Source of the DNA: Ectocarpus siliculosus
Taxonomy: Eukaryota; Sar; Phaeophyceae; Ectocarpales; Ectocarpaceae
Length of the DNA stretch: 28,266 bases
Direction of reading: 5' to 3'
Assembly (NCBI GenBank): GCA_000310025.1
Contig: FN649741.1
Location: 1,482,915 to 1,511,180 of the forward strand
The notes under the pieces were generated by a model. It saw only the letters and a list, made by a program, of their open reading frames with translations, ran no database searches and had not been told where the DNA came from. Of this stretch, positions 1 to 10,100 are shown one piece after another; position 1 is the stretch's first letter, and the number at the start of each line of letters is the position of its first letter. The position numbers and the translations under genes are program-made.

Positions 1-477
1 GCACTTTTGGGGGGGTCGGGGGGAGGCAGGCACGCCCCGGGGGCAGATGGAACCCACGTGGCAGCATTTTGGCCGGCGGACAGATGGCCGCCCGTTACGC
101 CGATCTTTTTCAAGGAGGGGGTGGCCTTTTTCTTGATGGGGAGGGTACGCATCTTCGCGGGAAAAATTGGCCCGTTGGGGGCAAATCTGTGTAGAATATT
201 CCCGATTCTTTGGATAACTTCCTTGGAATGTTTCCCTGGGGACCATCTTCCCGGGGCAAATTTTTTTTTCCCCCCCCAGCAGGCCCAAACGGGCGCAGCA
301 GTTGGTGCGGTAGACCCAGGGGATCCCGGGGGCATAAAACCCTCCATTAAGCACATATTTTTTTGCTCCCTTGGCCCCCCCCTTTTCCCGTTTTTCCACC
401 AGCGGAAAAGTTTCAAGCCTTCACCAAAACTTTCCCCCCCCCCCCCCCCCCGCCGACTTTCCCCAAGGTGTCCTCAC
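1..477. other. Low-quality left contig edge
   Basis: The stretch is dominated by inflated homopolymers, including an 18-base C run at 434-451 and many G, C and T runs of 6-9. No coding frame with recognisable similarity is visible on either strand. It should contain the continuation of the minus-strand gene whose first exon ends at 478, but base calls here are probably too poor to read it. Confidence 0.6.
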
Positions 478-722
478 TTGTCAAAGTCCCCCCCGGATAA
501 GTTCTGGTTCACGTCAGGAAGCTGGGGTGGCACGGTGGAGCTCATCATGCCGGCGCCGCCGCGGCGATGCCGTGCCATGGTCGTCTTGCCCTCCCCCGAG
601 GTGCTCCAAGAGCTAGGTCTCGGCGCTCTGCTACTCACACCCCCCGCCGTGAACCATGCCTCCGCTCCTCCCGACAGTACTGCTGTGAGCGCCACCAGCA
701 CCGCCGTCGTGTGCATGTTCAT
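478..722 (-). CDS. First exon of a probable plastid-targeted protein (partial)
   Basis: The ATG at 722 opens a frame that starts MNMHTTAVLVALTAVLSG, a short hydrophobic signal-peptide core, followed by GAEA-WFTAGG. That is a small-residue cleavage site with an aromatic residue just after it. A Ser/Arg-rich, acid-poor stretch follows (SSRAPRPSSWSTS, then ARHRRGGAG) and then MMSSTVPPQ. This order matches the bipartite plastid presequence of heterokont algae, where Phe is usual at +1 and Trp is tolerated. The exon ends at a strong donor (GACAA then GTGAGG, minus strand) with two bases of a codon left over, so the mature protein lies beyond, in the unreadable left edge. An in-frame upstream extension to 872 exists, but it lacks a start that would leave the signal peptide N-terminal. 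The mature protein is not recognised. Exon and donor are fairly secure; plastid targeting is an inference. Confidence 0.55.
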
Positions 723-2423
723 CCTCTTGGGTTCTCCTTGACAGAAGAGGAGGGTTTTCGAAATGTGATGAGAGCTGCTGGTGTGGTGTGAGATGTAGCG
801 GCACACGTGAGCGGCGAAAATGCGAATAAATATTGTGTCCAGGTGGTCGGTCTGTTCAACCCCAAACATCAACTACAGCGTTGTAGATCGGCCAATGACG
901 TTCAACTGACGGAGGCGCGACAACAACAACTACAACAACAGCTGCCCGGTTCAACCTTGGGATTGTATATTGTATACCTGTATTAGGAAAAATAAATACA
1001 AACACAGAGAGACACTACCAATTCGAGATACAACCACAGCAGTAGTCGAACGGGATGTGTTGGAGTCTTTGCAGTCAATGGAGGGAAACCGGCTGGGCTG
1101 ATTGGGCTTATTTTGAGTCTATACAAAAGTACATCGAAAATTCTTGTAGTGATGCCAGCAGGTGCTAAATCACCAACACACCGCTGCAACATACACCCCT
1201 GCAACATAATCGACTGCTGTGGGTACCTCGAATGGGTAGTCTTTCTGTGCGTGTATTTATTTTTCCTTAATAATCCATGTACAACACACCATCAACACCA
1301 AGTAAACCAACCCCCTCATTGTTGATATTCCCGTGGAATGCACAACGCATGCAACAAACGAACAGGCATGATTGTAGTTGTTGTGTACCGCAGTGAGTGG
1401 CTGACAAATTACCGCGGCAGCAGCAGCAGCAGTCTCAGAGATACAGCGTTTTCACAGGTGACGGCCTGTACGCGTAAGATATCGCGACCGTTTTCGACCG
1501 TTTTTGTTATCCTACTCGATTACTCCACGACGGAGAGGATAAAACAGTCAAATTACAACGTTTTCGGGAAGCTGTCGATACGACGGCTCCAACGCCACTA
1601 TGTTCGGCACCGCCACCCCCTCTGCATGTGGAGTATTCGAGCTCTTAAAAATTGGTGTGATATTTTGTGTCACACACATACGTTGGTATCTTTCTTATGC
1701 TACATCCTACCCGACAGCAGTTACACCGTCACCGCCCAAAGATCTGGGTGCGATAATTACAAACCACAAACCAGTCAGAGGGCGTGCCAGCAAAATATAC
1801 GTGCGATGGTTCAGCGTAGCCATATACATTGTATCGCTTACACGCGCCCATCAATGTAACCTACATATATATATCACGGGGGTCGTTCTGTAGCCCGCCG
1901 TGTTAATTGGACCAGCACGAGGATATTTCTGAGTAGAACTCTGGACGGTTTAGATACGACCAACACACTACTCTCTGTAGTTTTTGTACGCTAGGGTGCT
2001 TGGGGTTTTGGGTGCCGCCTCCGGTGGTGCGCTTGTTTACAATTATTCGACCACGGCAAAATTGCCAAGCCTTTACAACGTAAAAATCTCACGAGTGACC
2101 TCATTGTGGAATGGAGTCTACAGAGTGTACAAGGTTCGGCCCGGGGGGGGGAGGTGTCTGTCGACACGGCTAAATGTGCGATCCTCAGGAAGGGCCAACA
2201 AAATGCACTTGCTACTCGGGCGGTCGCGCATCCCCTCCCAAGGGCGTGTGATCGAAAGGCACCAATCAATGCAGTCTACCACCTACACACGTGCCCCCCT
2301 TCTCGTGACCACCAGTGCGCAGGACTCAAAACAAGCTTCAGTGTCACTCTGCGTGCCATGCCAAACGTTTCCAAACATGAATGTCTTTGCATCGCGTTGA
2401 CTCCAGCCCTTACGAGAAGTCAG
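723..2423. other. Intergenic region between two minus-strand genes
   Basis: This 1.7-kb gap separates the start of the 478-722 exon from the stop codon of the giant gene. It is AT-richer than the flanking exons. Open frames on the plus strand (for example 1338-1859) have ordinary composition and no recognisable domain. It contains an ACAACA-type microsatellite at about 919-945, an inverted-repeat unit at 977-1275, a short CAG run near 1413-1428 and a short AT run near 1865-1874. The promoter of the minus-strand gene at 722 should lie just above 723; no clear TATA box is seen. Confidence 0.5.
977..1275. repeat. MITE-like inverted-repeat unit
   Basis: About 65 bases at 982-1047 recur as the reverse complement at 1211-1275. 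Both arms carry the series GGAAAAATAAATAC, CACAGA-AGAC, ATTCGAG and CCACAGCAGT with a few mismatches and small indels. The arms enclose ~163 bases without coding potential. Size, AT-rich ends and lack of an ORF fit a non-autonomous MITE or a snap-back repeat. No certain target-site duplication is visible, though both outer ends are TTA/TAA-rich. Confidence 0.6.
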
Positions 2424-4121
2424 CTATTTATCGGACGGAAACATGTCCTCGGCAACCCCCCCGCCTCCCGTCAACGGCAGCAAGCCTTCCCTCACGGCTC
2501 TCCCCTCGAGCTCCTCCAACATCACCAGCCCGAACAGTCTCCGCCGAAGATTCGCGTTTTCTCGCACGAGGGCGGCAGCCTCCTGCTCCCTCTCCGCAGC
2601 CGCCGCCGCCGCCGCCATCGGTATTCCTCCGTCTCTACCCGCTACGTTTGGCGGCATCGTCGGGGGCGGCTGCTGGGTGACACCACGTTCATGAACGACG
2701 CCGCTGCTGCGCTTAGCAGGAGGAGGCAGCGAGGCTTCGGCCCCTTCTCCTGCCCTAGCCGGTGCATCCGCCCGGCCAGCACGTTCCGCCTCCAGCTCGT
2801 AGGTGGCGACCCTGAGCCGCTCTACTACCTGTCGCATTCGCGCCACGTCGCTCGCGCGCAGTTGCTGCTGCTGCTGCCGCCGCCGTACTCGCGACCGCCT
2901 CGTTCCAAAGCCAACTCCTCCTCCTTCCTCCTCCTGTGTCCCGTGCCACTTGACCCTGCTGGAGGTTCCCGCCGCGCTCGAAGAGTGCCTCCTTCGTCGC
3001 CGCCGCTGCCGATCGCCCTGCTGTCTTCCGGCCACCTCCGGCGACTGCGCCTCCTCATCCCGAACCAGCTGCCGCCGATCCCCGGTATCGTCGCTGTGGT
3101 AGTGACTCTCTCCCTCCCACGTGTCGGAGGAAGACGCGGGCACGTTGCTCCTTGGGGGTGGTGAGGTTCGCTGCCGCCACCCCGGCGCCCCCTCTTTCCT
3201 GGCTTCCGTCCTCCCCCGGCCGCGAGGACGCCCGCCGCCCCTCCAGCCGGAGTCATCCCCGCGCTTCCTCGCGCCAAGGACGCTACAATCGTTAACGCCG
3301 CTGCTGCTTCTAGCTTTGCTGCTAGCGCTGCTGCCGCTAGCGCTGCTGCCGCTAGCGCTGCTGCCGCTAGCGCTGCTGCCGCTAACGCTGCCAACGCTGC
3401 TGCCGTTGCTGAGGCTCTGGTCGCTTGTCGCGGCCGTGGCGCCGCCGCCGCCTTCCTCGAGCGCCCTGCACAGGCGCGTCCTCGTCGTCGCCAGCATCCT
3501 CTCCGCGCGCTCCGCGCGCTCCCGGAGCTCGACGTTCGCCTCCGCTGCGCGGTGGATCGCCAGAGACGCCTCGTTCCCGCTGTTACTGCTCACGATCTTC
3601 CCGTCGCCGCTACCACCGCCGCCGCTGCCGCTTCTCCTCTTGTCTCCTGCTTCATCTCGGCGTCCTTCTCCAGAAAAAGCGTCCTCCGGAGGAGGGGGCT
3701 GCTGCTGCTGCTCTCCGCCAAAAGCCGTCGGTGACCGCCGGCTATCTCGGTCGCCGTTGTCTTCGTCCAGCAGCCGCGGCTCCGGCCTGGAAGAGCCGAA
3801 GCGTCGAGACCACTCTTGCTGTGGTCCGACTGCTGGTGCTGCTGCGGCTGGTTGTGCTTGTGCTGGTAATGGTGGTGCTGCCAGCGATGGCGAGGAAGAC
3901 CCGTCGGGTTGTCGGAGCTCTCGCATCGCTGCACGTGGCGTGGGTTCCACCGTCGCCGTTGCTTCTGGCCAGCCGGGAAAGGCGGCGGGACTCGTGCCGG
4001 TTTGCTCATCGTCGTCGTGGTTGTTGTTGTGGTCCGAGCTTTCCGCAGTCGGCGGTAGCGATGGTGGCGGTAGCCATGAGGCGGCAACGGCGTACAAGGC
4101 CGCGATCGTGCCGAGCATGGC
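2424..4121 (-). CDS. Giant gene exon 10 (end of GAF5, low-complexity tail, C-terminal coiled coil)
   Basis: Splicing exon 9 to the acceptor CCACACTAG at 4123-4122 gives FGDVDE-AMLGTIAALYAVAA, the expected final helix of a GAF domain. An apparent ATG start at 4118 is therefore internal. The rest is Gln/Ser/Gly/Arg-rich, with a helix (AIHRAAEANVELRERAERAE), four SGSSA repeats, another helix (VARMRQVVERLRVATYELEA), poly-Ala, and a final leucine-rich coiled coil (ALVRENANLRRRLFGLVMLE) before the TAG at 2426-2424. Confidence 0.75.
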   Translation of the reverse strand, partial: AMLGTIAALYAVAASWLPPPSLPPTAESSDHNNNHDDDEQTGTSPAAFPGWPEATATVEPTPRAAMRELRQPDGSSSPSLAAPPLPAQAQPAAAAPAVGPQQEWSRRFGSSRPEPRLLDEDNGDRDSRRSPTAFGGEQQQQPPPPEDAFSGEGRRDEAGDKRRSGSGGGGSGDGKIVSSNSGNEASLAIHRAAEANVELRERAERAERMLATTRTRLCRALEEGGGGATAATSDQSLSNGSSVGSVSGSSASGSSASGSSASGSSASSKARSSSGVNDCSVLGARKRGDDSGWRGGGRPRGRGRTEARKEGAPGWRQRTSPPPRSNVPASSSDTWEGESHYHSDDTGDRRQLVRDEEAQSPEVAGRQQGDRQRRRRRRHSSSAAGTSSRVKWHGTQEEEGGGVGFGTRRSRVRRRQQQQQLRASDVARMRQVVERLRVATYELEAERAGRADAPARAGEGAEASLPPPAKRSSGVVHERGVTQQPPPTMPPNVAGRDGGIPMAAAAAAAEREQEAAALVRENANLRRRLFGLVMLEELEGRAVREGLLPLTGGGGVAEDMFPSDK

Positions 4122-7100
4122 CTAGTGTGGTCGTCGTCCAAAGAGAAGCACGCAGAAGCAGGTCCCATCGAACGGAAGGTTGTTAGCATAGGTGGAGGAA
4201 GTCGCGCAGTCATAGAGGAAAACATCGTACGACACGGCAAGCATGTGACCCTTACAACATGTCTCAACAACGACACCATCGAAGTGTAACGGGTTACTGA
4301 AAGGAATGCCCTTTTCCACTATCGCCGACAAGGATATGACTACTCATACAGCTGTGGTAAGAGAAGATTCATGTCAGTTGTCTATGTCAGTTGTCTTTCC
4401 GCTCAGAGTACAGCAGGCGCCAGATTTCTGTTTCCGTGTGGAATGCGCACAGGCCAAATTTCCGATTATTGGAACCCTGACAGGCCACCATTACATCCAC
4501 GTCATTTCGTTTGATATTAGACTGCATTTGAATCCCGGTGCATATCCGCGAGTTCCTATTCTCTGCCCCGTGCGAAGCTTTCTCTTCTCTCCCTCTCGTG
4601 CCCCCCGCACACACTCGCTCCACAGCAGCTGCGAACACGCTCACTCTCAGCAGCACTCAGCTCCCGCTCCCGCGCATACACTGAAGACGACGTCGCGCAA
4701 CCGCCACGTCTGCCGCGAAAGCGCAAGCCTCGCGCCGATTTTTCTCCTCGGTAAGGCTATCGGCCGGTGCGTTGCCCTTGAGTGAGACAACGCTAACGTG
4801 GCACGGCCGTGGGCAACCTTCGCGGGTTATACTACCAGAATAACACTAGTGAAGGGCTCAAAGTTTAAGATCTCTATCCTGTCCAACCCATCGCCTTGCT
4901 GCACGTGCCTGGCGGGCATCAAGCCCGGCGTCCTCTTCTTGGGCTCAACAAGCGCGAAGGTAAAGAAAGCGAAATGCGGCAAAGCTTTACTACTGTAGGA
5001 GTGAGTGTGTGCGGGGCTACGAGTAGTGCCCGGGGCTGTAGTTTTGTCGAGTACAACAAAACCATTGACAACAGAAACTCGTAGAGCGGTGACGAGAACT
5101 GTAAGCCTAGAGGCCGACAAACGAGAGGGCTTTCGTGTAGAGTAAAACACAGTACCCGGATCACGTAACAAACCCGCGGAGAGAGGGGTCCCCAAGTTCC
5201 AAAAGAAGCGCTGGACATCTGCGATTGTTGCGGAGCTGCGCAACCAATTCAGACAAAAACCAAAACGAGAACGACACATCTATGTAGACTATGTCGAAAA
5301 GAAGCACGCATACAAGCAAACCACGAAAAAAAAATCAGAAAAGATCGAACGGCACCCAGTACATACCTCGTCCACGTCACCGAAGCTTCGACCGTTCTTC
5401 TTGTTCACCGCGCAGCACACCGTCACCGCCCCGTCACCACCGTCCTCCGCCCGCGACGACGGGAGGCTCAACACAGGGACACACAGCCAGCTCCCTATAG
5501 CCGCGTCCGGCCCCTCACTCCCACCACCCCGGCCTTCACCGCTCATACTGGCCACAGAAGCAGCAGCAGAAGAAGAAGCCCGCGCCGCCAGCAGTGCTTC
5601 CCTAGAACGCCTCCTGAACGAGCGCGAGGGGGGACGGCGCGACGACAGGAGGTCTGCCGGTGCGGTGCCGCCGCCGCCACCGTCGGAAAATGACGTCACG
5701 CGGAGGAGGTCGACCCGCTCACACCCCAGCGCCCTCGCCGCAATCCCGGCAACGCTTCTCCACAACTCCTCCTTGTCGTCCCCGCCCCTCCGCCGCCCGT
5801 CCACCGCCGCCGCCGCCGCCCCACCCGAAGAAGGAGCGACTTTGGTCGTGGTTACCCCCCCGGGGACCCTCGTGTGGCGAAGGAGGGCCCCGGCCACCGC
5901 CCTCTCCGTGAACAGCGTGGCCACCTTTCGGCAGGCCTGGCGGCGGAGCGACCGTGCCTCCCTGGAGGCCTTTGCGACCGCCCCCGCGCGGCTCTCCGCC
6001 ACCGCCCGCTCCGCCACCATCGCGAGCGCCAGCTGCCCGGAGAACGCCGACAGGGCACGAGCGTCGTCGCCCGCGAAAGACCCGGTGCCGGAACGCGCTG
6101 CTCGCAAGACCCCTACGACTTCTACGCCGGGAATCGTCGATCCACCCAGCGCCGGCGGAGGAGCGCCCACGAACCCCGTCGCTGGCGTCGTGGCCACTTT
6201 CGGCAGCGGCGCCGCCTGCAGCATGACCGGAATGCACAGGACCGTCGATGACGCCCCGCACGGGTCGGGCGAGCTTGCCACTGCCGCCGTCCCCTCGCGC
6301 CCACCGTTAAAGCCCCGCCGCTCAGCCGTAGGGCAGACTACCTCGATGCAGACGGGCCTCGCCGATTGGGCTGCGACCCCCACAGTGCCGTCCCCGAGGT
6401 GCTCGCTGTGGGGTACCTCGAACTCGGCCAGCGCCGCCGCCGCCGCTGCCGCTGCCGACGACTCCGGGCCGGCGGCGGCTCCGGAGTCGCTTGCGTTGTT
6501 GCCGGTCTCTCCGGCCCGCACGGCCGCCACGCGCACGGCCATGGCCGGCGAGTTCCCGACGACCTCGAACAGGGAGGCCGAGAGGAGGCCGAACGTCCGC
6601 ATGGCCACCGTGCAGGCGTCGTGGCCGAGAGCCGCGACGCCCGACCCTAGAGAGTACGGGGGGGGAGCCGCGCACACGTCCATCAATAGATTCAGCAGAT
6701 CCCTGGTACCACCGCTATTGTCGGCGGTGTCGGCGGTGGCGGTGGCCGTGCCGTCGCCGCCGGTGCCTTGGCCGCTCTCGAGCGGCGGCCGCGGAACCCA
6801 CTCCCGCCCAGATTGTGCCCCGTCGTTTTCGGGTCGACCGGGAGGCTGTTGTACTACCGCAGGCGTTTGCTGCTGCGTTGAGGAGGAGGGAATCGAATGC
6901 CGGGCAGCAGCATCACCACCCCGTGAACCATCGGGGGGAACGTCATTACTGGCAGTTGGCCGTTCTTCTTCTGTCCGCGACAACGATGAGGTGGCCACGG
7001 GAGACGGCCCAGGCTTGTCGTGTCCGCCCGCAATCTCCACCGTTTCCGAAGGTCCGAGAGCGAGGCGAGCGGGACCGACCGCAACGTTCAGGTCCTGCGT

Positions 7101-10100
7101 CGGGGCTGCCGCGAGCACCTTCGCTTTTCTCCTTGCAGCAACACGATTTTGATGGACCTTGAGACACGCAAAACAGCAAGCAACAGCAGCGCGGAGTGGG
7201 GAAAGGCCCTAACGTTGTCAATCCATCCCCTCAGAAGCGTCTCAGCAGCAGTGGGTGTGTGCTGCATGCTGCGGTCGCTTCGTAGGCTGTGCTTGGTACA
7301 ACAGCAGCCTACCACGAATGTTACACTTCGAGTGCGGTTGCAACTTGATGTGTGCCTCGGAACGAGGAAACAAAGAAAGATGTTGAATACTAACTGACTC
7401 CCGGGTCAGGTTTTGATGGTGCTGATGTGGAGTGAGGATTCATCCTCGAAATAATGAAAGTACACTAACGCAGCAACGTCGACCAATCACACGCGTTCAG
7501 AATACGGTACTGGTAAGCCAAGAAACCCTCCTGGCAAAAGCTGACGTCGTGTTCTCGAACTTGCCACGCTACTGACAAATCATGACATCATGTTCTCGAA
7601 CTTGCAATGATGCATTTATCTCTGGAAGATGTACGGAATGAATACCAAACGTAACTTCTAGAAAAGTGTTCTCATACCAAAATGCCAACCAATCAGATGA
7701 CAAGATGTGTGTGTGTGTGTGTGCACGTACACACAGACGGCCAATCTTGCTGTGTTGCTGCAATTGAATACAGAGGGAATATTTGACTGGTGCGCGTGAT
7801 GCATATCCCCGACACGACCCCTCGATCAAGTAAGACGGCAAGAAGAAATATTAAGACCTACACGCACTCTCACAACGCACAATTGTACCTATGCATATAA
7901 TTCATTCCGAGATTTTGGGGCTACTTGCTAAAAATCTCAGATCGACGCATTCGTATGTCTGGCACACTCAACCTTGCCTCAGCAAACCTCCCGTGCTACC
8001 ATGCAGGAGAGTCAAAACTCCTGAAGACAAGTTGTTCAAGCTGTCATCTTGATGTATCAGCTATTTTCTGCCGTACTACGTATTAATATGCTCTGCCGTG
8101 CTACGTATGAATCTATTTTCCATCGTTTGGACGAGATTCTATATGATTTCGTCGTCTTCCTCAGATTCGGACAAACGCGAACATCGGATATTTCAGGTCC
8201 CAAATCAAAATGTCTCGGGAACAATCCCTAACCCGGCTGATGTTGATCCGGCCGGTTGCTGACCGTTGCCCCCGATCCCTAGCACCCGAAGTCCTTGATT
8301 TGTTGGAGGATGGAGTTGAACTTGTTTCGGTCCAAGTGCTTAGTGGCTATGTCAGCAAGCATGGCCGGCGTCGGGACGTGGTGAACCGTGATGCGGCACC
8401 GCTTGACCAATTCCGGAAGAAAGAAGAACCGCAGAGCGATGTACTTGGTCCGCGAGCTGAACTTGAGTTCCATTAGAAGGTTAGAGAGATACGGCCTCCT
8501 TTGCTCCGTAGATGAATGCTTGTAGCTCGCTCTTCACTGTAGACTGTGCCGTCAGTGACTGTGTCTTGGCTCCGAAGCTGATGAGGCCTCCTCCCACGAA
8601 GAACAGGTATCTTGTGTTGGACATCCTGTTGTCTGGGTTAGCTCCGAAAGAAGCGTCGGCGAACGCCGCAATGCGGAATTGTTCTCGCTTGAATATGATG
8701 GGTAAGTCTGGCGTTCCGCGAAGGTACTGAAGCGCGTGTTTTGCCGCCGTCATGTGGGCCCGAGCAGACTTGCTGCATGCCCTCGTCAGTTGGTTGACCG
8801 CGTACCACAGGTCATACCTTGTGCATTGAGCCAGGTTACGCAGGCTGCCTGTGATGGACTGGTATAGCTTTGGACTCGGCTGCTCCGAGTAGCTTATTCT
8901 CTGGCTGACCTGTCGAGAGTTGTGGTCCGTATCCTGGACTGCTGACGGGGTTGCAGTTCTCCATGCCGAACCTCTCCAGAATGCTTTTGACGTAGCCCTT
9001 CTGCGAGACGACTAGCGTGACTTCCATGCCAAGGATGAGACGGACTTCTCCAATGTCTGCCATTTCGAAGCGGTCTTGGAGCTTTTTCTTCAGGTCGGCG
9101 ACGAGCGCGAGGTCCTTTCCGCTGATCAGGATGTCGTCGACGGCATCGGTGTATGTAAACGCAGGGGTCGGACTGCGTGGGCGTGAATTCGATCAGCACC
9201 AGTACTTCGTCGATGGTGTCGTACCAGAGGACTGGCGACTGCGCGAGCCCATAGAGGCTGCGTTCGACTTGTAGACCATGATCTCCCCAGTCGCGGGGTT
9301 CTTTGCGTCTTGTCCTGGGGCGGGCTTGATCCACACGTCCTTGTCGATCGTTGACTGCAGAGACGCCACGGCTGCGTCTATCTACCATACTGGCCATCCG
9401 TGTTCGCATGCTATGGCGAGTAAGGTGGGAACGCTCCCGATGCGGCACACCGGTGTGTAGCTCCTCCCGTAGTCGATACCAATTTCTTGTACATGGCCTT
9501 GAACCACCAGCCTGACCTTGAATCTTCTGTCCGCCTTTCGTTTGAAGACGAACCTTGTGCCGAGGATCTTCTTGTACTTGGGAATGCTGGTGATTGGGAC
9601 CAACTTGCAGACCTTGTGTTTCGCCAGACTGTCCAACTCCTTTCCGATAGCTGCCTTCCACTGCTTTGCCTCCGGCGAGTTGATGGCTTATTTGAAGGTG
9701 TTGGGGATTTGGATGGCTCTATGCTCCTCCTCCAAGAACCCTTGCGGGATCGCGGTGCCTTGGCGTACACGTAGGCCCGCGATTTCGGGAGTGCTTCTTA
9801 ATCTGGAGACGTGCTGGCGTGATCGTGGTTGGTCTTTCTGGCGATGTCCAACTGCTGGCCAGGCGTTAGAGCACTCGGGTCGGGCCGCATCGAGGCGGCC
9901 GCCATACATCCACCTCCGCTGTCGTCCATGTTGATCTCCAGAGAGCTGGGGGCAAGGGCGGCGTCAACGATGTCGGAGGCGTTCGGCCTCTTCCTGGTGG
10001 CAGCGCGGGTCACTTCAAGCGGCCGCGATATCCCATGTGCTGGTCTCGGCTGACCCCCGATTTCGATTCCCCCCTGTTCGGCATCCGGTGTGTCTCCGGA

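Noticed and set aside
1501-1600. Apparent similarity to 23100-23170 (shared TTACTCCACGACG)
   Set aside because: A 13-base match is expected by chance in a window of this size, and the flanking similarity is weak.
1338-1859. A 173-codon plus-strand frame in the intergenic region
   Set aside because: No recognisable domain, ordinary AT-rich composition, no supporting splice or start context.
2424-4118. Separate gene starting at the ATG at 4118 with a signal-peptide-like N-terminus
   Set aside because: A good acceptor lies just before the ATG, and the first residues fit the last GAF helix when joined to exon 9.
3121-4125. A 334-codon plus-strand open frame rich in Leu/Pro, resembling membrane segments
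   Set aside because: It is antisense to exon 10. The LALLPLALLP series is only the complement of the SGSSA minisatellite.
4827-5279. Minus-strand 150-codon frame considered as an exon between exons 9 and 10
   Set aside because: Direct splicing from 5367 to 4121 is in phase and completes the GAF5 helix (DVDE-AMLGTIAALYA). Inserting this segment breaks the domain or the phase.
5401-7152. A 583-codon plus-strand open frame
   Set aside because: It is antisense to exon 9, whose minus frame has clear GAF motifs. The plus frame is Pro/Ala/Ser/Arg-rich noise produced by GC-rich codon use.
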